From UBA2942 sp045127535 (GTDB lineage Bacteria; Bacillota; Clostridia; Lachnospirales; Lachnospiraceae), in contig JBGVQN010000031.1 in assembly GCA_045127535.1 (NCBI GenBank), positions 1 through 53,508 on the forward strand: DNA of 53,508 nt, given 5' to 3'. The position numbers and the translations under genes are program-made. The notes under the pieces are model-generated. The model was not told the DNA's origin. It did not search any database and was given only the letters and a program-made list of their open reading frames with translations. This document shows positions 16,649 to 25,177 of the stretch, one piece after another (within the stretch, counting starts at the first letter, position 1; the number at the start of each line of letters is the position of its first letter).

Positions 16649-16831
16649 TTATCCACATTATCCACAGATTTATCAACAGTTTACAGCGGATGAATCTGTG
16701 GATTTTTTTGTGCATAACCTCGTCTGGTTTTTCTGAAATAATACCTTGAAAAATAAGGAAAATATCTACATATTGTGTGGTTTTCCCCTCTTTTTTCCAC
16801 ATTGTCCACATTATCCACAAAACTATCCACA
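16649..16831. promoter_or_regulatory. DnaA-box cluster between murC and dnaD
   Basis: Boxes matching TTATNCACA perfectly lie at 16649-16657, 16658-16666 and 16811-16819 (all TTATCCACA) and, reversed, at 16709-16717 (TGTGCATAA). One-mismatch boxes lie at 16670-16678, 16793-16801, 16802-16810 and 16823-16831. Several are contiguous 9-mers with no gap. The right-hand group lies just upstream of the dnaD promoter. The cluster may titrate DnaA or let DnaA control dnaD-dnaI. No dnaA, dnaN or rpmH lies nearby, so it is probably not oriC itself. Confidence 0.8.
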
Positions 16832-16855
16832 AAAGTCTGGTGGATTTGGGAGCTG

Positions 16856-16884
16856 TTTTCAAAAAAAATAAAATATGTTATACT
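16856..16884 (+). promoter_or_regulatory. Likely dnaD promoter
   Basis: TTTTCA (16856-16861), 17-bp spacer and TATACT (16879-16884) with an extended TG-type element. It begins 25 bp after the last DnaA box, the right distance for DnaA to act on it. Confidence 0.55.
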
Positions 16885-16919
16885 GTTTGTACACATCCGA
16901 ACACAATGGGGGATCACCT

Positions 16920-18080
16920 ATGAGCAAAATACAAATTCAAAACGCCATGGTACCGGAGATGGTAACAGTACCTGGTGCATTTATCAAACATTATATGGCC
17001 AAAGCCAGCGGAGAATTCGTAAAAATTTATCTTTATCTTTATTATATGGTCACAGTATGCCTGGAAGCAGAGCTGTCTGAGGCAGCAGATGCACTCCTTT
17101 GCACAGAAAGTGATATTCTCCGTGCTTTGAAATATTGGGAACATCAGGGACTTCTGGAATTACAGCGGGGCAGAGATGGTGCAGTACAGACACTGACCTT
17201 TTTGCAGATTCCTGATGCTGCAGGAGCGGACCAGGATCTCCACCGCAAAAAGGATGCTGCAGGCTTTGCTTATGAAGAAGCAGTTGCCACAGGCACAGAC
17301 AACACCACCCCCGTTTCCAATGCCCCACAAGATACCGTCAGTACCTTAGATGCCCTGGTGCATTCCTCCCGGTCAGAGCAGGAAGCAAGCGCAGCATCCC
17401 AGATTTCTTCTATCAATCTGGAGCGTGACAGCGGTTTCCAGGAACTGTGCTTTCTGGCACAGGCTTATACCAAAAAAACACTTTCTTCCAGAGATACCCA
17501 GCGCCTGGGATACTGGTATCAGCTGTACAATGGCTCTTTTGATGTAATCGAATATCTGCTGGAATATTGTGTTGAACTTGGACATCCAAACTTTAACTAC
17601 ATGGAAAAGGTTCTCTTAAACTGGCATGAAAATGGGTATGCCACTGTAAGTGAGATCAAAGAACACAGCAAAGCGCACAACGTCATCACCTACCGGGTGA
17701 TGGGAGCTTTTGGCTTAAAAGACCGCAATCCCGGCGCCAAAGAAGCAGAGTTTATCCAGAAATGGTATCATGCCTATGGTTTTTCTGTAGAAATGATTGA
17801 ATTGGCCTGCCAAAAGACCCTTTCTGCCATCCAGAAGCCCAGCTTTGAATATACAGACAGCATTCTCACTGCATGGCACAAAAATGGACTTACTACACCA
17901 GAGCAGGTAACTGCTTTTGAACAAAAGCGTAAGCAAAAGGATACTTCCTCAGCAGCTTCCAGACCTGCCCAGTCCAGGGTACCCAAAAAGGCCACGGGAA
18001 ATAAATTCCACAATTTTGAACAGCATGATACTGACTACAGCCAGCTGCTGTCTGACTACTATGGGGTAAAGCTGCCTTAA
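16920..18080 (+). CDS. dnaD: DnaD-family replication initiation protein
   Basis: DnaD/DnaB-type proteins remodel DNA at the origin and help load the helicase. The N-terminal part is a winged-helix-like domain (VPGAFIKHYMAKASGEFVKI; SDILRALKYWEHQGLLEL). After a polar linker two DnaD/DnaB_2 helical domains follow, each ending in the family's Y-x3-I-x3-W pattern (YMEKVLLNWHENG; YTDSILTAWHKNG). Start at MSKIQI, preceded by GGGGG about 8 nt upstream. 386 residues. The helicase-loader gene dnaI follows after 96 bp, so the two probably form one operon. Confidence 0.88.
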   Translation: MSKIQIQNAMVPEMVTVPGAFIKHYMAKASGEFVKIYLYLYYMVTVCLEAELSEAADALLCTESDILRALKYWEHQGLLELQRGRDGAVQTLTFLQIPDAAGADQDLHRKKDAAGFAYEEAVATGTDNTTPVSNAPQDTVSTLDALVHSSRSEQEASAASQISSINLERDSGFQELCFLAQAYTKKTLSSRDTQRLGYWYQLYNGSFDVIEYLLEYCVELGHPNFNYMEKVLLNWHENGYATVSEIKEHSKAHNVITYRVMGAFGLKDRNPGAKEAEFIQKWYHAYGFSVEMIELACQKTLSAIQKPSFEYTDSILTAWHKNGLTTPEQVTAFEQKRKQKDTSSAASRPAQSRVPKKATGNKFHNFEQHDTDYSQLLSDYYGVKLP

Positions 18081-18176
18081 GCCATCCGTACGGTACACTG
18101 ATCTGTAAGATGGTTCCAAAACCGTTTTTTCATATAACCATTATATAACCCCTAATCTACACATAAGGAGATCGTT

Positions 18177-19160
18177 ATGCCTCTGTCCAATGCACAGTAT
18201 GATGCACTGATGCGGGAATACAACCGCAGACAGCTTTTTCATGCCAACCAGCTTTCTCTGCGCCGCAGGGAAGTTTATGCAAAGCTTCCCAGGATCGCAG
18301 AAATTGATGAACAGGTGAATACTATCGCTGCAGGTTATGCCCGCCGCAGAATTGAAGGTGATAAAGCAGCTTCTGCAGATTTACACCGGGAGCTTACTGC
18401 CTTAAAACAGGAGCGGGAAAAACTTTTAACCGGACAGGGGTATCCGGCAGATTACCTGACCATGCAGTATACCTGTCCCGACTGCCAGGATACAGGCTAT
18501 ATCCAGAACAAAAAATGCCACTGTTTTTTGCAGGCCGCTGTAGATCTGCTGTATACCCAGTCTAATTTACAGTCCCAGCTGCAGAAGGAAAACTTTGATT
18601 CCCTGGATTTTTCCCTGTACTCCCAGGATATCCACCCTTCCTTAAACCGCAGCGTAGCAGATTATATGAAGGATGTAGTCTCCTACTGTAAATCTTATGC
18701 ACAAAACTTCGGAACACATACAGAGAACATCCTCTTTACCGGTATGACCGGTGTAGGCAAAACCTTTCTTTCCAACTGTATTGCCAAAGCCGTATTAGAT
18801 CAATGTTATTCTGTTGTTTATCTGACTTCCATACAGCTGTTTGATATTTTTTCCAAAAGCACTTTTTCCCAGGATGAGGACGGAGAAAAAGTAGATCACT
18901 ATATTTTAGACAGTGACCTGCTGATCATTGACGACCTGGGTACGGAACTGTGCAACAGCTTTACTACCAGTAAGCTGTTTTACTGTATCAACGAGCGGCT
19001 GTCTTCTGGAAAACACACCATTATTTCTACCAATGTCAACCCGGCAGAACTGCGGGAAATTTATTCTGAACGAATTGCTTCCAGGCTGCTTGGATATTAT
19101 CACCTGATTCCCCTTTTTGGAGATGACATCCGCATCCAGAAAAAATTCCTCCGACCTTGA
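18177..19160 (+). CDS. dnaI: DnaI/DnaC-type helicase loader ATPase
   Basis: Loads the replicative helicase onto DNA. An N-terminal helical part is followed by a zinc-binding set of cysteines (CPDCQDTGYIQNKKCHC, about residues 100-116), as in DnaI of Bacillus. The AAA+ domain has Walker A (GMTGVGKTFLSN) and Walker B (LLIIDDLGTE), and the C-terminal arginine region (YSERIASRLLGYY). AAGGAG lies 6 nt before the ATG. 327 residues is normal. Confidence 0.92.
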   Translation: MPLSNAQYDALMREYNRRQLFHANQLSLRRREVYAKLPRIAEIDEQVNTIAAGYARRRIEGDKAASADLHRELTALKQEREKLLTGQGYPADYLTMQYTCPDCQDTGYIQNKKCHCFLQAAVDLLYTQSNLQSQLQKENFDSLDFSLYSQDIHPSLNRSVADYMKDVVSYCKSYAQNFGTHTENILFTGMTGVGKTFLSNCIAKAVLDQCYSVVYLTSIQLFDIFSKSTFSQDEDGEKVDHYILDSDLLIIDDLGTELCNSFTTSKLFYCINERLSSGKHTIISTNVNPAELREIYSERIASRLLGYYHLIPLFGDDIRIQKKFLRP

Positions 19161-19247
19161 CTTGCTGATCCCTTTGCTTTATAACAATAATAGACAACAA
19201 TCCGTTTTGATTACGGTTTGAATACAAAATACGAATGGAGATTTCTC

Positions 19248-20432
19248 ATGACACGAACAGAAGTTATGCCACAGACCATTCCTGTAGGCCCACTTGGTCT
19301 GATTCCTCTGCGCAGCTGTACCGGACTGGGGCAGTTAGTTGACAATCATTTAACCTCCTGGCGTGCAAAGCGTCAGAGCGAACATCTGTCTACACAAGCT
19401 TTTCATGAATATGCCAAAGATACCTATATTATCAAGGCAGAAACACCTCGTTTTGGTTCCGGTGAAGGCAAAGGAGTGATTTGCGAATCCGTCAGAGGAG
19501 ATGACTTATATTTTCTGGTAGACGTATGTAATTACAGCATCACCTATTCCCTTTGCGGACATGTAAACCACATGAGCCCTGATGACCATTTCCAGGATCT
19601 GAAAAGACTCATTGCAGCAGCTGGAGGAAGAGCCAGACGTATTAACGTGATCATGCCTTTCCTGTATGAAAGCCGCCAGCATAAGCGTACCTGCAGAGAA
19701 TCCTTAGATTGTGCCATGGCACTCCAGGAGCTGGTACGTATGGGCGTATCGAACATCATTACATTTGATGCCCATGACCCAAGAGTACAAAATGCAATTC
19801 CAGATACCGATTTTGAAACAATACCATGTACCTATCAGTTTATCAAAGCTCTGGTTGCCGCCGTACCAGATGTGCGCATTGACAAGAATCAGATGATGGT
19901 GATCAGCCCGGACGAGGGCGGTATGGGACGTGCCATTAAACTGGCCAACTACCTGGGTGTAGACATGGGTATGTTCTACAAACGCAGAGACTATACCCGC
20001 ATTGTCAACGGCAAAAACCCAATCATCGAGCATCAATTCTTAGGCACAGATGTAACAGGCAAAGACGTGCTGATTATTGATGATATGATTTCCTCCGGCG
20101 ACAGCATGATCGATGTTGCCAAGGAATTAAAGCGCAGAAAAGCCAGACGTGTATTTGCATTTTCTACCTTTGGCCTGTTTACCAATGGACTGGCCAAGTT
20201 TGATTCTGCTTACCACCAGGGCATTATTGACAAAGTATTTACCACTAACCTGGTATACCAGACACCAGAACTTTTGTCCCGTCCTTATTACGTAAATGTG
20301 GACTTGAGCAAATATATTGCACTGATCATTGACTGTCTGAATCACAATGTATCCCTCCACGACCTGCTGTCTCCTACAGACCGGATCAACAATCTGTTAA
20401 ACAAGCACCGTCAGGAGACTGAACAAGAGTAA
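19248..20432 (+). CDS. prs: Ribose-phosphate pyrophosphokinase
   Basis: Makes PRPP from ribose-5-phosphate and ATP for nucleotide, His and Trp synthesis. The PRPP loop VLIIDDMISSGDSMID is near the C-terminal third; NVIMPFLYESRQHKRTCRES and TFDAHDPRVQNAIP are the ATP and flexible-loop regions. At 394 residues it is longer than the common 315-residue enzyme, with an N-terminal extension and insertions, as in the long Prs type of many Clostridia. Start at MTRTEV because GGAG lies 7 nt upstream. The transcript ends in the giant hairpin at 20442. Confidence 0.92.
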   Translation: MTRTEVMPQTIPVGPLGLIPLRSCTGLGQLVDNHLTSWRAKRQSEHLSTQAFHEYAKDTYIIKAETPRFGSGEGKGVICESVRGDDLYFLVDVCNYSITYSLCGHVNHMSPDDHFQDLKRLIAAAGGRARRINVIMPFLYESRQHKRTCRESLDCAMALQELVRMGVSNIITFDAHDPRVQNAIPDTDFETIPCTYQFIKALVAAVPDVRIDKNQMMVISPDEGGMGRAIKLANYLGVDMGMFYKRRDYTRIVNGKNPIIEHQFLGTDVTGKDVLIIDDMISSGDSMIDVAKELKRRKARRVFAFSTFGLFTNGLAKFDSAYHQGIIDKVFTTNLVYQTPELLSRPYYVNVDLSKYIALIIDCLNHNVSLHDLLSPTDRINNLLNKHRQETEQE

Positions 20433-20441
20433 TCTGAACAA

Positions 20442-20711
20442 GGCACAATGCTTTGGCAGAAGGAAACCAGGGCTGTGTCCCGGCTGGAGGCTGATTGTTT
20501 TTAAGCAGGACTCTTGAAAACGCCGGTTCTAAGATTTCGAATCATCAAATACCCCTATAACAGAAAGCTTGCTTACTGTTATAGGGGTATTTGATGATTC
20601 GGAATCTTAGAATCCGCTGCGTTTTCACCGAAGCGAGAGCGGGTCCTGCGTAAAACAATCAGCCTCCAGCCGGGACACAGCCCTGGTTTCCTTCTGCCAA
20701 AGCATTGTGCC
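20442..20711. repeat. 270-bp nested palindrome (copy D) between convergent genes
   Basis: Outer arms 20442-20501 and 20652-20711 are perfect inverted repeats of about 59 bp (starting GGCACAATGCTTTGGCAG). Next comes the shared module (GCAGGACTCTTGAAAACG ... CCGCTGCGTTTTCACC, then GAAGCGAGAGCGGGTC). The centre is a further 37-bp inverted repeat with one mismatch around the loop AAAGCTTGCTTA. As RNA it would fold into one very long hairpin; it can act as a bidirectional terminator for prs and the converging gene. It carries no gene. Confidence 0.9.
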
Positions 20712-20725
20712 CTTCCATTTTATAT

Positions 20726-23293
20726 TTACGGCAGGTAACTGATAAATCTGCTGCCCCGCTGTGCAAAATACGTTTCTGCTTCTTCCATGGTCATGGTGTA
20801 TCTGTCTTGTATACCGTCATATACCACTACATGGTTGGTATCATATCCCACCAGGAGTACCGCTGTATTGTCACCAGTAATAGCCAGTACGGGGCTTCCT
20901 CCATTGATATAATACAATAACCAGGACACCTGACAGCCCTGTAAATCAATCATCCGTTCTCCAAAGGCATCCTGCAAAATTTCCTCCGGCGTCTTTTTGG
21001 TAAGCTGTTCTTCCAAATCAGAATCATACAGCCCCTCTTTTTCCAGGAACATCTGCATACAGGCAGCCAATGTGGCATCTTCCCTTTCTGCTTTGCGCTC
21101 ATTTATGCTGATATTGGTATACAGAGCTCTTGCATCCCGGTTCCAGTATATACTTCTGTCAGGACCTGTTACGGTTCCAAAGCAGTCATATATAGCAGCG
21201 ATCGCCTGTGACATAGTCTGGCTTACAGCCACTAATTTTCCTCTTCCAAAGGAATAATAACTGTTTTCCGGCAGTTTCGGCTGCTCTAATTTTAACAGGA
21301 AGCTGCTTTCATCAGCCATCAGGGGCAGTTGTGTTTTTACCGTAATACTGTTTGCTGCAGTATTGTTAAACACCAGCACTTGCTCTGTCAGATGCTGTTC
21401 AGACTTCTTCCAGGTAATGCTGCCACTGGTACCAGAAGCAGCTTCCTGGCTGGATAAGAGCTTTTCTTCCCGCAGAGACTTATATACTTCTCCTTCCAGC
21501 TTTCCAACCTGCAGTGAGATATAATTGTCATACGCAGCAACAGAAAGAATGATTTCTTCACCGCTGTCGTAGGTTCTTAACACCTCTCCCTCCTGGTTGA
21601 TTACAGAAACATGCTCATAAGGATATACTGCAGAACCGTCTTCATATATTCCTGCAATGGTTTTTGCACCACTGCCATATACCATATCTGTACCTACAAA
21701 TCCTGCCAGAGCCACATACCCATCCTCCTGTGCAGAAATGGTATCCATCTCCCCTGTGTCCATATTCAGTACCTGGATACTGGAAGGCATCTGTAAATTT
21801 TCTCCTTCTTCCCAGGCGATCATATTGCCCTGGTCATTCACACTATAAAAACCTTTTTGCAAGGTTTCACTGACTGTCACAACAGCACCTGTTGTAAGGT
21901 TAATTTCATAAAGGGTATGATCCAGCAGCAGATAGCACATATTTCCTTCATTTATATGGGCCACATCTCCAAATATGCTTTCTAACAGCGCCAGATTCAT
22001 ATCTGCCGGAATATAAAAGGTCTGATTCAGTCCTCCCTTTTCCAGATCATAGCGATATCCCTGGATCTGGCAGTTTCCTTCATATTCTCCCTGGGGAATA
22101 TAGCCGTATACCATAAAATCTACATTTCCCTCATCAGAAACCTGAACAGGCCGCACCTGGAATTCCTCTTGAGAGCCTTCTTCCCAGGCAAATATCCGCT
22201 GCAGCTGCCCCTCTTTCACATCCAGCAGCCACACCTGATTATTTCTGACAAAAGACAAATAATTTCCATTTGCACTGCTGACCAGTTCTTCTTCTTCACT
22301 GCCCACACCCAGGTGAATACTTGCAGACTGAATATCACTCTGTTTTCCCTGGAACATCTCTTCCATATCTCTGGAATAGTCCAGAATATAAATATTGCCA
22401 TTACGCAGTCTGACACAGAAAAATTCCGATACGGAGAAATAAGAAACTTCCCCTTCCTCATCTTCTGATGCAATGGTATAAGTAAAGGTAAGGGACATCT
22501 GGTTGGCACTCAATTCATGGATCACAGTTTGTGTCTCCCCTTCCAGACGGGGTGAAAGATCTCCCCAGGTCAGAGCTGAAAACTTATGATACAAATCCAC
22601 ATGGGACAGATCCTCATTGTTTCTGGATTCTCCTGTTAAAATATATGGCACCAGCACACTTTCCGCAGCAGATTTGTCCAATGTGGCAGCAGAAAATTCT
22701 TCCGCAAACTGTAACAGCCGTGCTGTGGTTTCCTGCTCTCCACAATAGATCCGGGCATGATAATAAAGCTCTCCCTGATTCTTTGTTTTTAAAATCAGCT
22801 CCATCTGGTACTGGTTATGTTCTTCAATGAGGCTGGAAAAAGCAATCTGGGCAGATATGGTGCCTTCGCCCTCCTCCCAGTCCTTGATTTTGCCATCTTC
22901 AATGAGCTTATCCGTCTCCATATCTCTCACACGATAGGATATTCCTGTTATCTGGGCATCCTGTTCTGAGATCAGTATATCCAAAGTCCGATCTAACCCT
23001 ACAGGTGCTATGCTGTTGCCAGTCAGCGCCGTATCCATCTGCTCCTTATAGGCAATCATCTGGTTTATTTTTTGATTATTCCACACAATCTCCACTTTTG
23101 GAAGCTTTAACCCTTCTATTTCATGGTATGTCACCACTTCTTGATTATTTTCATTCCCATTTCTGCTTGATACCACCACTATGACCAATATCACACACAG
23201 CAGCACTGTTCCCAGCAGAAGGCCTGTCTTAAATGGAGTCCATCCATTTTTTCCTGTTTTTTCCACCTGAAATTTATATTTACGATTTCTCAC
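20726..23293 (-). CDS. Membrane-anchored propeller-like protein with degenerate C39-peptidase-like C terminus
   Basis: An 855-residue protein with a basic cytoplasmic N terminus and one membrane helix (about residues 25-45, GLLLGTVLLCVILVIVVV), the rest outside. Residues about 330-640 carry repeats of the type seen in beta-propellers (NGNYLSFVRNNQVWLLDV; DQGNMIAWEEG). The C-terminal 100 residues (GCQVSWLLYYINGGSPVLAI, then AVLLVGYDTNHVVVYDG) resemble a C39-like papain fold, but the usual catalytic His before the VLLVGYD strand is replaced. Start set at GTG with GGGAG 8 nt upstream. Function unknown; surface scaffold or sensor is possible. Confidence 0.75.
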   Translation of the reverse strand: MRNRKYKFQVEKTGKNGWTPFKTGLLLGTVLLCVILVIVVVSSRNGNENNQEVVTYHEIEGLKLPKVEIVWNNQKINQMIAYKEQMDTALTGNSIAPVGLDRTLDILISEQDAQITGISYRVRDMETDKLIEDGKIKDWEEGEGTISAQIAFSSLIEEHNQYQMELILKTKNQGELYYHARIYCGEQETTARLLQFAEEFSAATLDKSAAESVLVPYILTGESRNNEDLSHVDLYHKFSALTWGDLSPRLEGETQTVIHELSANQMSLTFTYTIASEDEEGEVSYFSVSEFFCVRLRNGNIYILDYSRDMEEMFQGKQSDIQSASIHLGVGSEEEELVSSANGNYLSFVRNNQVWLLDVKEGQLQRIFAWEEGSQEEFQVRPVQVSDEGNVDFMVYGYIPQGEYEGNCQIQGYRYDLEKGGLNQTFYIPADMNLALLESIFGDVAHINEGNMCYLLLDHTLYEINLTTGAVVTVSETLQKGFYSVNDQGNMIAWEEGENLQMPSSIQVLNMDTGEMDTISAQEDGYVALAGFVGTDMVYGSGAKTIAGIYEDGSAVYPYEHVSVINQEGEVLRTYDSGEEIILSVAAYDNYISLQVGKLEGEVYKSLREEKLLSSQEAASGTSGSITWKKSEQHLTEQVLVFNNTAANSITVKTQLPLMADESSFLLKLEQPKLPENSYYSFGRGKLVAVSQTMSQAIAAIYDCFGTVTGPDRSIYWNRDARALYTNISINERKAEREDATLAACMQMFLEKEGLYDSDLEEQLTKKTPEEILQDAFGERMIDLQGCQVSWLLYYINGGSPVLAITGDNTAVLLVGYDTNHVVVYDGIQDRYTMTMEEAETYFAQRGSRFISYLP

Positions 23294-23425
23294 CTGTATC
23301 GCTCCCAATCTGTCTTTTCTGGCAGATACTCCTGCCTGGAATGAAGTATCTGCCTGTCTCTCTATTGTAGCCCGAATCTATAGAAACCTCAACAAAAAAT
23401 TTTATTAAGGAATCCCAGACAAGCC

Positions 23426-24100
23426 CTAATAAAATCTTCTGCGGCAGTTTCTGCCCCGGCATCTGCGCTTAAACAAATCCTGGAACAACAGAACCGGAAT
23501 AATATCCCTCAGCCAGGAGTCATTATCCTTAGGAGGCTGAGGCGGACGGGGCGGACGTGGCGGACGGGGCGGGCGGCCTGGACCTGGTCCTCCTGAACGG
23601 CCATACTGCTTTGCTTCGTAAAGGGTCTCTTCTCCCTCATCCTCTACCATATCTTCCATTGCCTCTGCAGCAGGCTGCAGCATGGAATCCTCCATGGCTC
23701 TTTCCAGAATGCGGTTACACAACTGCTGCAGTCCCACTGTATCCGGATGCTCGTCATAAATCATACTGCCATCATAATCTTCTTTGTCACATACTTCCTC
23801 TACATATGTCTGCAGACGTTTGATTTTTTCAGGATAACGTTCCTGCCAGAATGCCAGCTCCTGCATCATATCAGAGTCGTCCTGGAGATTGGTCCATACA
23901 CCATTCTGCATCATTCCCCAGGGGGAAGACTGATTTCCTGATCCACCATAAGGCATGGGCATATTCCCCTGATTTCCTGCCCAGGGCATGCCCCAGCCCC
24001 CCCACATCATCTGGGGCATATGATCCATAGGAATGGGAGTTCCATCCTGTTTCAAATACCATGGAACATTCCATGGCTGATTTTCATTATATTGATTCAT
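23426..24100 (-). CDS. Hypothetical proline-rich protein (224 aa)
   Basis: The N-terminal 75 residues are rich in Trp, Met, Pro and Gly (for example MPQMMWGGWGMPW). The middle is an acidic helical domain (FWQERYPEKIKRLQTYVEEV; GLQQLCNRILERAME). Then comes a tandem RPP repeat (GRPPRPPRPPRPPQPP), followed by WLRDIIPVLLFQDLFKRR and a basic Arg/Cys tail (CRGRNCRRRFY). This make-up recalls spore-coat-associated proteins of Clostridia, but that is inference. Start at MNQYNE, with GGAG 6 nt upstream. It is upstream of the gene at 20726 and on the same strand. Confidence 0.65.
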   Translation of the reverse strand: MNQYNENQPWNVPWYLKQDGTPIPMDHMPQMMWGGWGMPWAGNQGNMPMPYGGSGNQSSPWGMMQNGVWTNLQDDSDMMQELAFWQERYPEKIKRLQTYVEEVCDKEDYDGSMIYDEHPDTVGLQQLCNRILERAMEDSMLQPAAEAMEDMVEDEGEETLYEAKQYGRSGGPGPGRPPRPPRPPRPPQPPKDNDSWLRDIIPVLLFQDLFKRRCRGRNCRRRFY

Positions 24101-24532
24101 ACATGACTCCAATTTATAATACATTAATCATAAGGTGGGCCGCCATTTTCCGGATTTTTTCTTCCTGCAATGGCTCCATACCTGTACTGTATCATATGAC
24201 AAACTGCGTCCAAAGGTCCCTGTCAGACGATTTCTTCTGTTTTTTCATTTTTTTCCAATTATAGCAGAAAATCCATAATTTATGCGTTGCAATTTAAAAG
24301 TTTATATGCTATATTTCTTATAATTAATACAGATTTTGACAATATATCACTCTTTTTTCTGTCTTTTTGATTTACTGTATCTTGTGCGGCTATATACAGC
24401 AGCAGCCTGTGCGCTTTCGGAGGCCGTTGTATACTGCAGACTTTGTATAGGAAACGTTACAAAGCTCTGCTGGGGCAAATATCTCTCATTTATGCCTGCC
24501 GCCCCTCCTGACGTTTCCGGATTGGAGCTGCC
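24101..24532. other. Intergenic region with divergent promoters and a long leader
   Basis: No gene is seen. On the plus strand TTGCAA (24287-24292), a 17-bp spacer and TATATT (24310-24315) form a fair promoter about 220 bp ahead of the DUF402 gene. That would give an unusually long leader containing several possible pairings (for example around 24390-24470). I do not recognise a known riboswitch. Confidence 0.4.
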
Positions 24533-25018
24533 ATGGAATCTCCTACCTTATACCGAAACCGCCTGATTCCCAAAGAATCCATACGGCTGGACAATGATAT
24601 CATTCTTTCCTGGAACAAAGAACAAATTGTAACCAGCTGGAAAGCCCTGCACCCCCGTCCTACCCTGGCTTACGGATATTCCCTGTATCTGCCGGCTCCT
24701 GGTTATAAGATCAGCCGGTTTTACGGACATGAGGGCCAGTTCCTTTACTGGTATTGTGACATCATCCAGAGCCATTATGATGCCAAAGCAAATGCATGGT
24801 ATTTTACAGATTTGCTGGTAGATGTGATCATTCAGCCTGACGGTTTTGTCAAAATTCTGGATCTGGATGAATTAAATATTGCCTACAACAAAGGGCTGAT
24901 CACTCTTACCCAGCTGCAAATGGCCATTGACCAGCTGCATTCCCTGCTACAGGTAATTTACAACGGAGAATTTGAATCACTCACAGAGGACTTTATGGAG
25001 CAGATCTCTTCCCTATGA
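24533..25018 (+). CDS. DUF402-family protein
   Basis: Matches the DUF402 beta-barrel family: LYLPAPGYKISRFYGHEGQF, LYWYCDII, WYFTDLLVDVIIQPDG and ILDLDELNIAY. Characterised members include nucleoside tri- and diphosphatases of Gram-positive bacteria, but the activity of this one is unproven. 161 residues. GGAG lies 5 nt before the ATG. It is monocistronic: a terminator hairpin follows and the next gene converges. Confidence 0.82.
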   Translation: MESPTLYRNRLIPKESIRLDNDIILSWNKEQIVTSWKALHPRPTLAYGYSLYLPAPGYKISRFYGHEGQFLYWYCDIIQSHYDAKANAWYFTDLLVDVIIQPDGFVKILDLDELNIAYNKGLITLTQLQMAIDQLHSLLQVIYNGEFESLTEDFMEQISSL

Positions 25019-25031
25019 TAAAACACAGCAA

Positions 25032-25109
25032 ATCCCCCTGACTTTCTTGAGAAGAACGATTTTCAAGCTGCTCTTGAAAATATCTGTTCTTTCAGAAAAC
25101 CAGGGGGAT
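25032..25109. terminator. Bidirectional terminator between DUF402 and comEB genes
   Basis: ATCCCCCTG (25032-25040) pairs with CAGGGGGAT (25101-25109); an inner stem (TTTTCAAG/CTTGAAAA plus AAGAAC/GTTCTT) extends it. It sits between two converging genes. Confidence 0.75.
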
Positions 25110-25177
25110 CTGTTCTGCCTTTTGAATCATGATCCCATAAAGCAATGCATACTCTGGTAAACATCACTCCGGTTATA

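Noticed and set aside
16649..16831. The DnaA-box cluster as the chromosomal origin
   Set aside because: No dnaA, dnaN, rpmH or gyrase genes nearby and no clear AT-rich unwinding element with flanking boxes on both sides; treated as a regulatory or titration site.
24390..24470. A riboswitch or tRNA-like element upstream of the DUF402 gene
   Set aside because: Several pairings are possible but no known consensus (glycine, TPP, SAM, cobalamin, c-di-GMP) was recognised.
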